59,010 nt of DNA from Leptospira vanthielii serovar Holland str. Waz Holland = ATCC 700522 (lineage in GTDB: Bacteria; Spirochaetota; Leptospiria; Leptospirales; Leptospiraceae), in NCBI RefSeq assembly GCF_000332455.1, contig NZ_AOGY02000011.1:1-59010 (forward strand). Reading direction: 5' to 3'. The notes under the pieces were generated by a model that saw only the letters and a program-made list of their open reading frames with translations, searched no databases and was not told where the DNA came from. Every line of letters begins with the position of its first letter. Position 1 is the first letter of the stretch. Below, one piece after another: positions 40,942 through 47,519 of the stretch. A program made the translations under genes and the position numbers.

Positions 40942-41472
40942 TTATTTAAGACTCACACCCAAAAGTTTACCAATCATCGCCAAATCAAATTTCTGTTCAC
41001 TTGTTTCAATAAAAAATGGTAACTGCCAGTTTTGGGTTGTTGCCGCTTGTTTGTTGTTTGGTTTGTCCCAAGATGGGTAAACACGGAATCCTCTTTTACC
41101 TTCGTATTTTCCTGAAAGGATTCCTTTTTCATTTAATATTTGTTTTGTGAATATAAAATACCCCATCCGATCTTTGCTATTGGTTGCAATAATATAAAGG
41201 TCAATATCATCCTTGATATTAAATGGTTCGATAGGGCCAGTTTTGCTACGTTTCCATAAGGTTACAAATTGACCGATTTTAGTTGGTGTGATCTTTGCTT
41301 TTCGAAACCTAATGTTTTTATTTTGGACTTGAAAATAACACGCATCATACTCTGCACTTTCTGGCTCAATTTGTATGTTTGTGATTACTAAACCAAGTGA
41401 ATCGAATAAACTCTCTTTTGTATGCGTTAAGAAGATTGGGAATGCTTTTGGGTCAGTAGGATTAAAAGGCAT
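40942..41472 (-). CDS. MepB-family protein
   Basis: The start at ATG 41472 (MPFNPTDPKAFPIF) is preferred over upstream codons that overlap the SMR gene. The 176-residue soluble protein contains YDACYFQVQNKNIRFRKAKI, TKIGQFVTLWKR, YFIFTKQILNEKGILS, GKRGFRVYPSWDKPNNKQA and QLPFFIET, the MepB pattern. MepB is encoded beside MepA efflux in staphylococci and its biochemical role is unclear. Here it follows an SMR efflux gene by 19 bp, again an efflux context. Confidence 0.7.
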   Translation of the reverse strand: MPFNPTDPKAFPIFLTHTKESLFDSLGLVITNIQIEPESAEYDACYFQVQNKNIRFRKAKITPTKIGQFVTLWKRSKTGPIEPFNIKDDIDLYIIATNSKDRMGYFIFTKQILNEKGILSGKYEGKRGFRVYPSWDKPNNKQAATTQNWQLPFFIETSEQKFDLAMIGKLLGVSLK

Positions 41473-41491
41473 AGTGTATGGATTTCCTCGT

Positions 41492-41818
41492 TTAATGTGA
41501 GACGGACTTAAGACCAACAATGGATAAAATGAGTGTGACAAGAAAAAAGACCCGCCAGAAATCCATAGGTTCTTTGAATAAGAAGATTCCAACCAGAACA
41601 GTGCCCACCGCACCAATTCCTGTCCAGACAGCATAACTTGTACCAATTGGAAGGGTCTGAGTCACTTTAATGAGTAACAACATACTGATCATTAATGAAA
41701 TAATAAAACCAAAATACCATAAGTAGACTTCATTTCCTGTGGTTTCTTTTGCCTTACCCAAACAAGTTGCAAACAAAACCTCAAAAAAACCGGCAATAAA
41801 AAGTAAAATCCAGTTCAT
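41492..41818 (-). CDS. SMR-family efflux protein (SugE/Gdx-like)
   Basis: A 108-residue four-helix small multidrug-resistance protein: WILLFIAGFFEVLFATCLGKA with the essential membrane Glu (about residue 13), TSYAVWTGIGAVGTVLVGIFLF, and a final helix. The AVWTGIGAVGT motif is shared with SugE/Gdx guanidinium exporters. It works as a dual-topology dimer in the inner membrane. It is likely co-transcribed with the MepB-like gene. No guanidine riboswitch is recognised in the upstream gap. Confidence 0.88.
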   Translation of the reverse strand: MNWILLFIAGFFEVLFATCLGKAKETTGNEVYLWYFGFIISLMISMLLLIKVTQTLPIGTSYAVWTGIGAVGTVLVGIFLFKEPMDFWRVFFLVTLILSIVGLKSVSH

Positions 41819-42050
41819 TCGCGCTCCTAAAATGATAGGATTATGGTTCCTTCTTAGGTTGTAAATCCCATATAATTTAACCTTTTCTGAACGGAATTGT
41901 CAAATCTCGAGTGTATTTTGAAAGGATAGTCTCTCAATTTTGTCAAACTTCTTTTCCAATCGCTCATTTTCTTTTATTGGGATTTTTGGCCTCTTTTTGA
42001 ATATTCAACCATTCAGTTTAATAATTGACTAAAAATATGCCTAATTTAAT

Positions 42051-42070
42051 ATTCAACCAAATGGTTGAAT
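42051..42070 (+). promoter_or_regulatory. ArsR-type operator ATTCAACCA-AA-TGGTTGAAT
   Basis: A perfect 9-bp inverted repeat with a 2-base spacer overlaps the probable start codon (42061) of the ArsR gene. A further half site ATTCAACCA lies at 42003-42011. This is a typical autoregulatory site for ArsR regulators paired with AHSA1 proteins. Confidence 0.75.
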
Positions 42071-42441
42071 TGCGTAAAAAAGAACAAATTTTAGACCGAG
42101 TGTTTGCGGCTCTTGCAGACCATTCACGAAGGCAGATGTTGGTTAGGCTCCGCAAGGGTTCTTTGAGTATTTCTGAGCTCGCAGAGCCCTTTGCGATGTC
42201 TTTTGCTGGTGTCGCCAAACATATCGATGTGCTTACCGAGGCTCAGCTTGTTCGGAAAGTACGTGCTCCTGAAGATGGTCGCAGTTTTCGATTGGAGTTA
42301 CAAAACCAAACCCTAACGGAAGCAACCAATTGGATCAGTTATCATCAAGAGTTTTGGACGAGTAAGTTGGCAAAACTCGAAGCATTTTTTGAGGAGAAGG
42401 AATATGAACCCACAAGTCCTAAAAGTAGAAAAAAGAATTAG
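42061..42441 (+). CDS. ArsR-family transcriptional regulator
   Basis: The start at ATG 42061 (MVELRKKEQ) matches related regulators; ATG 42037 or TTG 42025 are alternatives. Residues 10-90 form a winged helix: VFAALADHSRRQMLVRLRKG, SISELAEPFAMSFAGVAKHI, RKVRAPEDGRSFRLEL. No metal-binding Cys pair is present, so it belongs to the metal-independent AHSA1-associated subgroup. Its 3' end overlaps the downstream AHSA1 gene (42404), and a perfect palindrome covers its start, indicating autoregulation of the pair. Confidence 0.88.
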   Translation: MVELRKKEQILDRVFAALADHSRRQMLVRLRKGSLSISELAEPFAMSFAGVAKHIDVLTEAQLVRKVRAPEDGRSFRLELQNQTLTEATNWISYHQEFWTSKLAKLEAFFEEKEYEPTSPKSRKKN

Positions 42442-42865
42442 CGCGGATGTTACCCGTCTCTTTCGGGCATGGCTTAATGCGGAAGATTTTTCCCGTTGGT
42501 TTTTGTCTGGAGAGATGATTGGAATTGATTCCGTCACTATGGATCCAAGACCAGGTGGAAAGTTTTTAATCAATATGACTCTTGATGGAAAAATCCTTCC
42601 ACATGAAGGCGAATACATTACGATCGATGAACCTCATAAACTTGTGTTTACTTGGCGTTCTCACGCAACGGAAAACAGAGATACTCTTGTGACTGTTACA
42701 TTTACTGACCTAACTAATGTAGATCGTTCAAAAGGTTTAAAAGAAAAACCACAAACCTTGGTAACTTTGATTCACGAAGAACTACTAAACGACATTCAAA
42801 TCAAAATGCACAACCAAGGTTGGACAAGTATTCTTGAAAGTTTGAATCAATGGATAGGTGTCTAG
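42404..42865 (+). CDS. AHSA1/SRPBCC-domain protein
   Basis: The start at ATG 42404 (MNPQVLKVEKRI) has AGGAGAAGG directly upstream. The 153-residue START-like domain has KRISADVTRLFRAWLNAEDF, RWFLSG, MDPRPGGKFLINM, LPHEGEYITIDEPHKLVFTW and a C-terminal GWTSILESLNQWI. It binds a hydrophobic ligand or client in its cavity. It overlaps the ArsR gene by 38 bp and is co-regulated with it. Confidence 0.88.
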   Translation: MNPQVLKVEKRISADVTRLFRAWLNAEDFSRWFLSGEMIGIDSVTMDPRPGGKFLINMTLDGKILPHEGEYITIDEPHKLVFTWRSHATENRDTLVTVTFTDLTNVDRSKGLKEKPQTLVTLIHEELLNDIQIKMHNQGWTSILESLNQWIGV

Positions 42866-42934
42866 AGGTTTTATTTTTTAGAATAGAGATCAATTGAATA
42901 GAGTGGAATTAAAAATAAAAACAAGGAAAGTTGT

Positions 42935-43402
42935 ATGGGAATTTACCATAAAGTAGGAATTCGGGCTAGCGAAAAGGAAGTGATCAAGACTTTGACCACA
43001 AAAACAGGTTTAGCCAATTGGTGGACAAAAGAAGTGGAAGGTAGTTTTACTTCAGGAGTTTCTTCCGTAGGAGAGTCGATTCATTTCGGTTTTGGACATG
43101 GCAATGCTATTGAGATGAGAGTAGAAAAAATAGAACCCAAACATCTGTTATGGGAATGTATTTCTGGGCCAGAAGATTGGATAGGTTCTCATATTGACTT
43201 CCAATTAAGTTTAGGAAAGGCAAAAGATGGAGAGGAGATGACAATTCTTTACTTCCGACACAAGGATTGGAAAAAGGAATCTGAGTTTACCGCTCATTGC
43301 AGTATGAAATGGGCAATTTTTTTGCTCAGCTTAAAAAACTTCATAGAAGATGGAGTTGGTCGGCCGTCACCAGAGGATATCAAAATAGACGACATCAACT
43401 GA
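42935..43402 (+). CDS. SRPBCC-domain protein
   Basis: A 155-residue START-like protein: YHKVGIRASEKEVIKTLTTK, LANWWTKEVEGSF, GESIHFGFG, HLLWECISGPEDWIGS and a C-terminal helix CSMKWAIFLLSLKNFIE. The fold class is the same as in the preceding gene but the sequence is distant. It lies 69 bp downstream of the AHSA1 gene and may be part of the ArsR-controlled unit. The ligand is unknown. Confidence 0.82.
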   Translation: MGIYHKVGIRASEKEVIKTLTTKTGLANWWTKEVEGSFTSGVSSVGESIHFGFGHGNAIEMRVEKIEPKHLLWECISGPEDWIGSHIDFQLSLGKAKDGEEMTILYFRHKDWKKESEFTAHCSMKWAIFLLSLKNFIEDGVGRPSPEDIKIDDIN

Positions 43403-43527
43403 TTCTAATGTATCGCATTTTTTCAAACACTAACCTCTATATTTTTTGGTAAAAAAATATAGAGGCTAACATAAGAGGATTTAACTTACACTTGACGATT
43501 TATGTTTGTCTTTCATTTTAAAATTTA

Positions 43528-44112
43528 ATGAGTTCCAAGGTAAGTTTACCAGCTATCAAAGTCTACGGCGCAACGGTCATAATTTCACATAGAGTTTTGA
43601 AAGGTGAGGAAAGTAAATATGAAGACTGGATGAATCAAATATCCTCGCTCTGCAAAGCTGCGATTGGCCACTTGGATTGGCAGGTTATTAAACCAATTGC
43701 AAACTTAACTTCTACCTATACCTTTATCATTAGATTTAATTCTGAAGCAAATTTAAATAACTGGATGAACTCCTTAGAGAGAAATCGTTTAATTCAGGAA
43801 ATAAGTAACTCTCTTGAAAGTGGAGATCAATATGCAACAAGGAATGGACTTGATTTTTTATTTTCTTTTGAGAATCAATTGGTTAGACCACCGTTACGTT
43901 GGAAACAGTTTTTGGTTACTTGGTCAGCTATTTTTCCACTAGTAAATCTAGTTCCCATTATTGTTCTACCGATTTTGCGTTATTTTACTCCTCATGAAAA
44001 CAGAATTTTCGATTCTTTTTTTATTTCAGCCAGCATTGTATTTTTAATGGTTTATGTGATTATGCCAAAGTATACAAGTTGGATCAAATGGTGGTTATAT
44101 AAACAACCTTGA
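43528..44112 (+). CDS. ABM-domain protein with C-terminal membrane helices
   Basis: The 194-residue protein has residues 10-100 forming a ferredoxin-like antibiotic-biosynthesis-monooxygenase domain (ATVIISHRVLKGEESKYEDW, TYTFIIRFNSEANLNNWMNS), followed by two membrane helices (LVTWSAIFPLVNLVPIIVLP and FFISASIVFLMVYVIMP). This ABM plus two-helix layout is common in uncharacterised bacterial proteins. A possible membrane-tethered quinone or haem oxygenase-like role is only inferred. Confidence 0.75.
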   Translation: MSSKVSLPAIKVYGATVIISHRVLKGEESKYEDWMNQISSLCKAAIGHLDWQVIKPIANLTSTYTFIIRFNSEANLNNWMNSLERNRLIQEISNSLESGDQYATRNGLDFLFSFENQLVRPPLRWKQFLVTWSAIFPLVNLVPIIVLPILRYFTPHENRIFDSFFISASIVFLMVYVIMPKYTSWIKWWLYKQP

Positions 44113-44159
44113 TTGACTCTCCCCAAAAGTAATGTGTTTCCATGATCATCTATTTTAAT

Positions 44160-44208
44160 CTGAGTCGGTGTCTCCAGTTAGACACCGACTCAGAATTCAT
44201 TTTTTTTA
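44160..44208 (+). terminator. Strong terminator after ABM gene
   Basis: CTGAGTCGGTGTCT and AGACACCGACTCAG form a perfect 14-bp stem (44160-44193) followed by T8 at 44200. It ends the plus-strand unit and separates it from the convergent DoxX gene. Confidence 0.9.
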
Positions 44209-44257
44209 CTTATAACTACTTTACGATTGATAGCAATGCCAGAATATTATAATATTT

Positions 44258-44647
44258 TTATTTCGGCTGAAATAAATTCTTCCATTGCTCCTTTCGTTGC
44301 CATGCTAAGATACTGCAACTTATTAGTAGAAAGGAAATCATCACAAATGGAGCCGGGCCAACGTTATATTGCAGAAATTCTAAATAAAAAATAATATTAA
44401 CTATAATTGGAGATAAAATCATCAATCCAATCACTGTCGTTTTCCGAGATAAAATTAGAAACCCTCCAAAAAATTCTAAAACACCCACGAGCTGCCATAG
44501 ATAACCCGTGGAAATGATGGCTGCGATAAAATTTGCCGCTTTGGGTGTCATGGGAGGGCTAGGCATAAAAGCATAGAATTTACTACTCCCGAATAGGATA
44601 AAAACAGTGCCAAGTAACACTCGGAAAACCAAATCAATTTGTTTCAT
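44258..44647 (-). CDS. DoxX-family membrane protein
   Basis: The start at 44647 (MKQIDLVFRVLLGTVFILFG) has AGAGGAA upstream. The 129-residue protein has four membrane helices: LLGTVFILFGSSKFYAF, QLVGVLEFFGGFLIL, VIGLMILSPIIVNIIFYL, FVMISFLLISCSILAW. This matches DoxX-like oxidoreductase-associated proteins. It is divergent from the MarR gene, with two identical-type operator palindromes between them, so it is the likely target of MarR repression. Confidence 0.82.
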   Translation of the reverse strand: MKQIDLVFRVLLGTVFILFGSSKFYAFMPSPPMTPKAANFIAAIISTGYLWQLVGVLEFFGGFLILSRKTTVIGLMILSPIIVNIIFYLEFLQYNVGPAPFVMISFLLISCSILAWQRKEQWKNLFQPK

Positions 44648-44664
44648 AAATTCCTCTAAAATAG

Positions 44665-44676
44665 TTGTCTGGACAA
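44665..44676. promoter_or_regulatory. MarR operator 1 (TTGTCTGGACAA)
   Basis: A near-perfect palindrome TTGTCTGGACAA just upstream of the doxX-like start, paired with the perfect copy at 44712-44723. Confidence 0.7.
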
Positions 44677-44711
44677 GTAATGTTTTATCTGGAAATCTAG
44701 TCAACATTTAT

Positions 44712-44723
44712 TTGTCTAGACAA
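44712..44723. promoter_or_regulatory. MarR operator 2 (TTGTCTAGACAA)
   Basis: A perfect 12-base palindrome (extended arms TAGTTGTCTAGACAACTA-like) between the divergent doxX-like and marR-like genes, 26-37 bp upstream of the regulator. Two sites 47 bp apart suggest cooperative repression of both genes. Confidence 0.75.
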
Positions 44724-44748
44724 CTAAATGGGTATATAGTGAAATGAT

Positions 44749-45195
44749 TTGAATTATATGTTTTTATTGGATGATCAAATTGGGTTTAATTTGAATCGTG
44801 TTGCTCTTCTGTTTCGAAGAGAGCTGATTCGTTGTCTTAGGGAGTTTCATCTAACACCAGAGCAGTGGCAGGTGTTAGCGATGTTATGGCAAAAAGGGGA
44901 GTTAACTCAAAAACAAATCATTGAATTAACATTACAAGATGCACCTTCTGCTTCTAAAATGATCAGTCGGATGGAAGGTGCAGGATTAATCCAAGTGGTG
45001 GTCTCAAAACTAGACAAAAGATCTACAATCATTAGCCTCTCGCCCGAGGGAAAGTTGTTAGAAAGAATTTTGCCAAAAAAAATCCTGGGTCACTTTGAAC
45101 CCATATTAAATTCAATGTCCGAAAAAAATAGAAAGATGTTTTTGCTTCTATTAAAACAATTTCGGAAAATTCTTGGTGATGAGATTAAGAAGTAA
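44749..45195 (+). CDS. MarR-family transcriptional regulator
   Basis: A 148-residue winged-helix dimeric repressor: LLFRRELIRCLREFHLTPEQWQVL, LTQKQIIELTLQDAPSASKMISRMEGAGLI, the wing VVVSKLDKRSTIISLSPEG, and C-terminal dimerisation helices. The start is TTG 44749 or ATG 44758. No conserved OhrR-type Cys near the N-terminus is seen. It is divergent from the doxX-like gene with shared TTGTCT(A/G)GACAA operators, so autoregulation is likely. Confidence 0.88.
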   Translation: MNYMFLLDDQIGFNLNRVALLFRRELIRCLREFHLTPEQWQVLAMLWQKGELTQKQIIELTLQDAPSASKMISRMEGAGLIQVVVSKLDKRSTIISLSPEGKLLERILPKKILGHFEPILNSMSEKNRKMFLLLLKQFRKILGDEIKK

Positions 45196-45372
45196 TTGTC
45201 CTTAAGCTATTAGGATATTTATCTTTGTTTTTCAGGTTGGTTCATTAGCTTCTTAAGTTCATTGTAATTGGTTACTTTTTCTTTCCTTTATGGTAGGAGC
45301 ATTAGTTTATGCGAACTGTTTTCGCTCTGAAAAATAATTGCCACTAACATCGCTTTTTTTTATTAGAATGTT

Positions 45373-45987
45373 ATGTTAGAATTATTTGAATTTGCTTTGT
45401 CGGGAAATTGCTACAAAGTTAGGTTGATGTTATCTCTTTTGAATCTCAAGCATGAAAGTCGTCTTGTGAATGGACCAGAACGGGAACATAAATCAGAAAC
45501 ATTCTTAAGCATGAACCCCTTTGGTCAAGTCCCAGTGCTTAAAGATAAAAATGTAATCCTTCGCGATAGCCAAGGAATTTTGGTATATTTGGCCCGCGCT
45601 TATGGAGAGGAAAATTGGTTCCCTAATGATCCTGTTCAAATGGGTGAGGTAGTGGCTTGGCTTTCTACTGCTGCAAATGAAGTTTCACGTGGTCCAGGTG
45701 CACTGCGCTCGCATTATTTACTCGGACGTCCTACCAATTTAGAGGAAACAATGTTGGTCACAGAAAACCTTCTTTCCATATTAGAAAAAAGACTTTCGAC
45801 GAAACATTGGTTGGCAACAGACTCAGTCACCATCGCCGATATTGCAATTTATCCTTACATTGCACTCGGTAACCAAGGGAAAGTTGATCTATCTCCATAT
45901 CCTAATATTCGAAAATGGCTTCAACGTATTGAAAGTTTGCCTGGATACATCCCAATGCCTGGTGTTCAATTGCAGGCCGAATCATAG
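45373..45987 (+). CDS. Glutathione S-transferase-like protein
   Basis: A 204-residue GST: the N-terminal thioredoxin-fold domain has ELFEFALSGNCYKVRLMLSL and MNPFGQVPVLKDKNVILRDSQGILVYLA (cis-Pro of VPV, Glu/Asp-Ser motif for the glutathione gamma-glutamyl group). The C-terminal helical domain has SVTIADIAIYPYIAL, the N-capping box. The Ser/Cys region at SGNCYK is the likely catalytic site. The cytosolic substrate is unknown. The 177-bp gap upstream shows no other feature. Confidence 0.9.
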   Translation: MLELFEFALSGNCYKVRLMLSLLNLKHESRLVNGPEREHKSETFLSMNPFGQVPVLKDKNVILRDSQGILVYLARAYGEENWFPNDPVQMGEVVAWLSTAANEVSRGPGALRSHYLLGRPTNLEETMLVTENLLSILEKRLSTKHWLATDSVTIADIAIYPYIALGNQGKVDLSPYPNIRKWLQRIESLPGYIPMPGVQLQAES

Positions 45988-46096
45988 GATATACAGATTG
46001 AGTTTCCTTCTTTCATCAATTCTCTTGATCGAATTTTTTTGTAGTTATTTTGCTGCAGCAGAAAATCGGGTCATTTTGGATTAGAGAGTAGAGGGA

Positions 46097-46750
46097 TTAG
46101 TCAAACAATGTTTGTTCATAATCAAGGTCTTCGGTAATAATTTCGTTCGGTTGAAATTGCGTAATTAGTTTTTTAAGTTGAGATTCCGAGTTTAATTTTG
46201 GATCGAGCCAAGCATCCTGGTTTTCTCTTCGAATCACAATTGGTTGTCTATGTTTATTATCTCCCGAGTTATGGATTTCCGCAGTTTTTTCATTAGCAAC
46301 CTGCGTGGTGATAGTTACCCAAGTTGATCCATTCGGGTTTGCACCGCAAATTCCACCAAAAAAAGAATCTTTATCTATAAACTCAATTTTGAATTTATGT
46401 TTTTCTCCGCTTCGTTGCATTTGCCATTCAAAATAAGATGTGACAGGAATTAGGCATCTATTGTTTGAATATTTTTTCCAGAAAGATGATGAGAAAATAT
46501 GTTCCGATTGAGTCGTTGTTATGAGGCGATTTGCAAATGATTGTTTTGTTCCCCAGGTTCCCGAAGAAAGAGAAATCTGATCCTTGAAGTTTCTTAGATA
46601 CCAACAACGATCGTTGGGTTTAACAGCTAAGCCATTGTTCTTATGTTTTTGATAATCTGTTTCGTAATTGCTATCAGAGAAGGAAAAATTTCCCCATCGA
46701 CTTTTATAATCTTTTTCTGCGATCAGTCTGTTTGTGAAGAGATTTGACAT
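46097..46750 (-). CDS. SRAP (YedK/HMCES-like) protein lacking Cys2
   Basis: The 217-residue protein has SRAP-domain landmarks: WGNFSFSDSN, LAVKPNDRCWYL, NRCLIPVTSYFEWQ with the active-site Glu, FGGICG, TITTQVANEKTAEIHNSGDNKHRQPIVI with the active-site His, and AWLDP. The family normally begins Met-Cys, and Cys2 forms the covalent bond to abasic DNA. Here the sequence begins MSNLFTNRL, so Cys2 is Ser. The in-frame upstream codons to the stop (TAG, 46780) contain no Met-Cys. The protein may bind but not cross-link abasic sites. It is first in the minus-strand accessory region from the left. Confidence 0.82.
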   Translation of the reverse strand: MSNLFTNRLIAEKDYKSRWGNFSFSDSNYETDYQKHKNNGLAVKPNDRCWYLRNFKDQISLSSGTWGTKQSFANRLITTTQSEHIFSSSFWKKYSNNRCLIPVTSYFEWQMQRSGEKHKFKIEFIDKDSFFGGICGANPNGSTWVTITTQVANEKTAEIHNSGDNKHRQPIVIRRENQDAWLDPKLNSESQLKKLITQFQPNEIITEDLDYEQTLFD

Positions 46751-46903
46751 ACGAATCCGGGATTTTGTTAAACTAAACTACCTTACGTTTCTTGGACAGT
46801 TTTCCATTTGATTTAGCGATACGAGCTTTCATTTTATTGGTCAATGTCTTCCAGATTTGATTTTTGCCGAAATAAGGCCTTGATATTTCCTTGATGCATA
46901 AAG

Positions 46904-47467
46904 TTATACTCGGAGAAAACCTCGAAATCCTCGAACTGCATAATAAGACTCTGCACCATTGTGATATATAAAGACTGTATTGTAGCGGAAATCTGCAAAT
47001 AGAGCTCCACCTAAATCTCTTATATTAGCGGGTGTTAGTAGCCAGCTGGAGGTTTTGGTATCAAAATTACCTAAACTTTGTAATTCTTTATACTGCTCTT
47101 CTGTTAATAGATCAATACCCATTTCGATAGCCATATCAATAGCAGAATTTTTCGGTTTATTTTCTTTTCGTGTGTCCAGCGCTTTACGATCATAACAGAG
47201 ACTACGTCGATCTTTCGGAGTTTCGATTGAGCAGTCAAAAAAAATGTATTCACCAGTTTTTTTATCAAATCCAACGACATCGGGTTCTCCGCCAGTTCTT
47301 TCCATTTCATTAAGTGACCAGAGTTTTTCTGGATTTGATTCTAGTTTTTTTTGTAATTTTGTCCATTCGATATCTTTATGACGAATCAAGTTTTTTTCGA
47401 AACGAACTTTCAATTCTTTTATCAGATCTTCCGACTGTTTTACGGATAATTTCTTTTTATTACTCAT
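46904..47467 (-). CDS. DUF4256-family protein
   Basis: A 187-residue soluble protein with a strongly conserved core: WSLNEMERTGGEPDVVGFDK, FFDCSIETPKDRRSLCYDRK, SAIDMAIEMGIDLLTEEQY, GNFDTKTSSWLLTP, LGGALFADFRYNTVFIYHNG and AESYYAVRGFRG. These match DUF4256, a small family of unknown function; a nuclease-like alpha/beta fold is conceivable from the EPD...DCS pattern. It is transcribed in the same direction as the cassette genes, 33 bp from a lone GTTATGC core at 47500. Confidence 0.85.
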   Translation of the reverse strand: MSNKKKLSVKQSEDLIKELKVRFEKNLIRHKDIEWTKLQKKLESNPEKLWSLNEMERTGGEPDVVGFDKKTGEYIFFDCSIETPKDRRSLCYDRKALDTRKENKPKNSAIDMAIEMGIDLLTEEQYKELQSLGNFDTKTSSWLLTPANIRDLGGALFADFRYNTVFIYHNGAESYYAVRGFRGFLRV

Positions 47468-47519
47468 ATTTTTTTCTCCATTATTGTCGATTAATCGGCG
47501 TTATGCGCTATGCGTTTTA

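Noticed and set aside
46751..46903. Short minus-strand frame reading WKTLTNKMKARIAKSNGKL before the SRAP gene
   Set aside because: About 40 codons, no start with a ribosome-binding site and no recognised family. It may be a gene remnant, but the evidence is too weak to call a feature.
46889..46910. GTATAAC overlapping the stop codon of the DUF4256 gene
   Set aside because: It is formed by the last codon plus the stop codon, and no repeat body follows, so it is not counted as an attC core.
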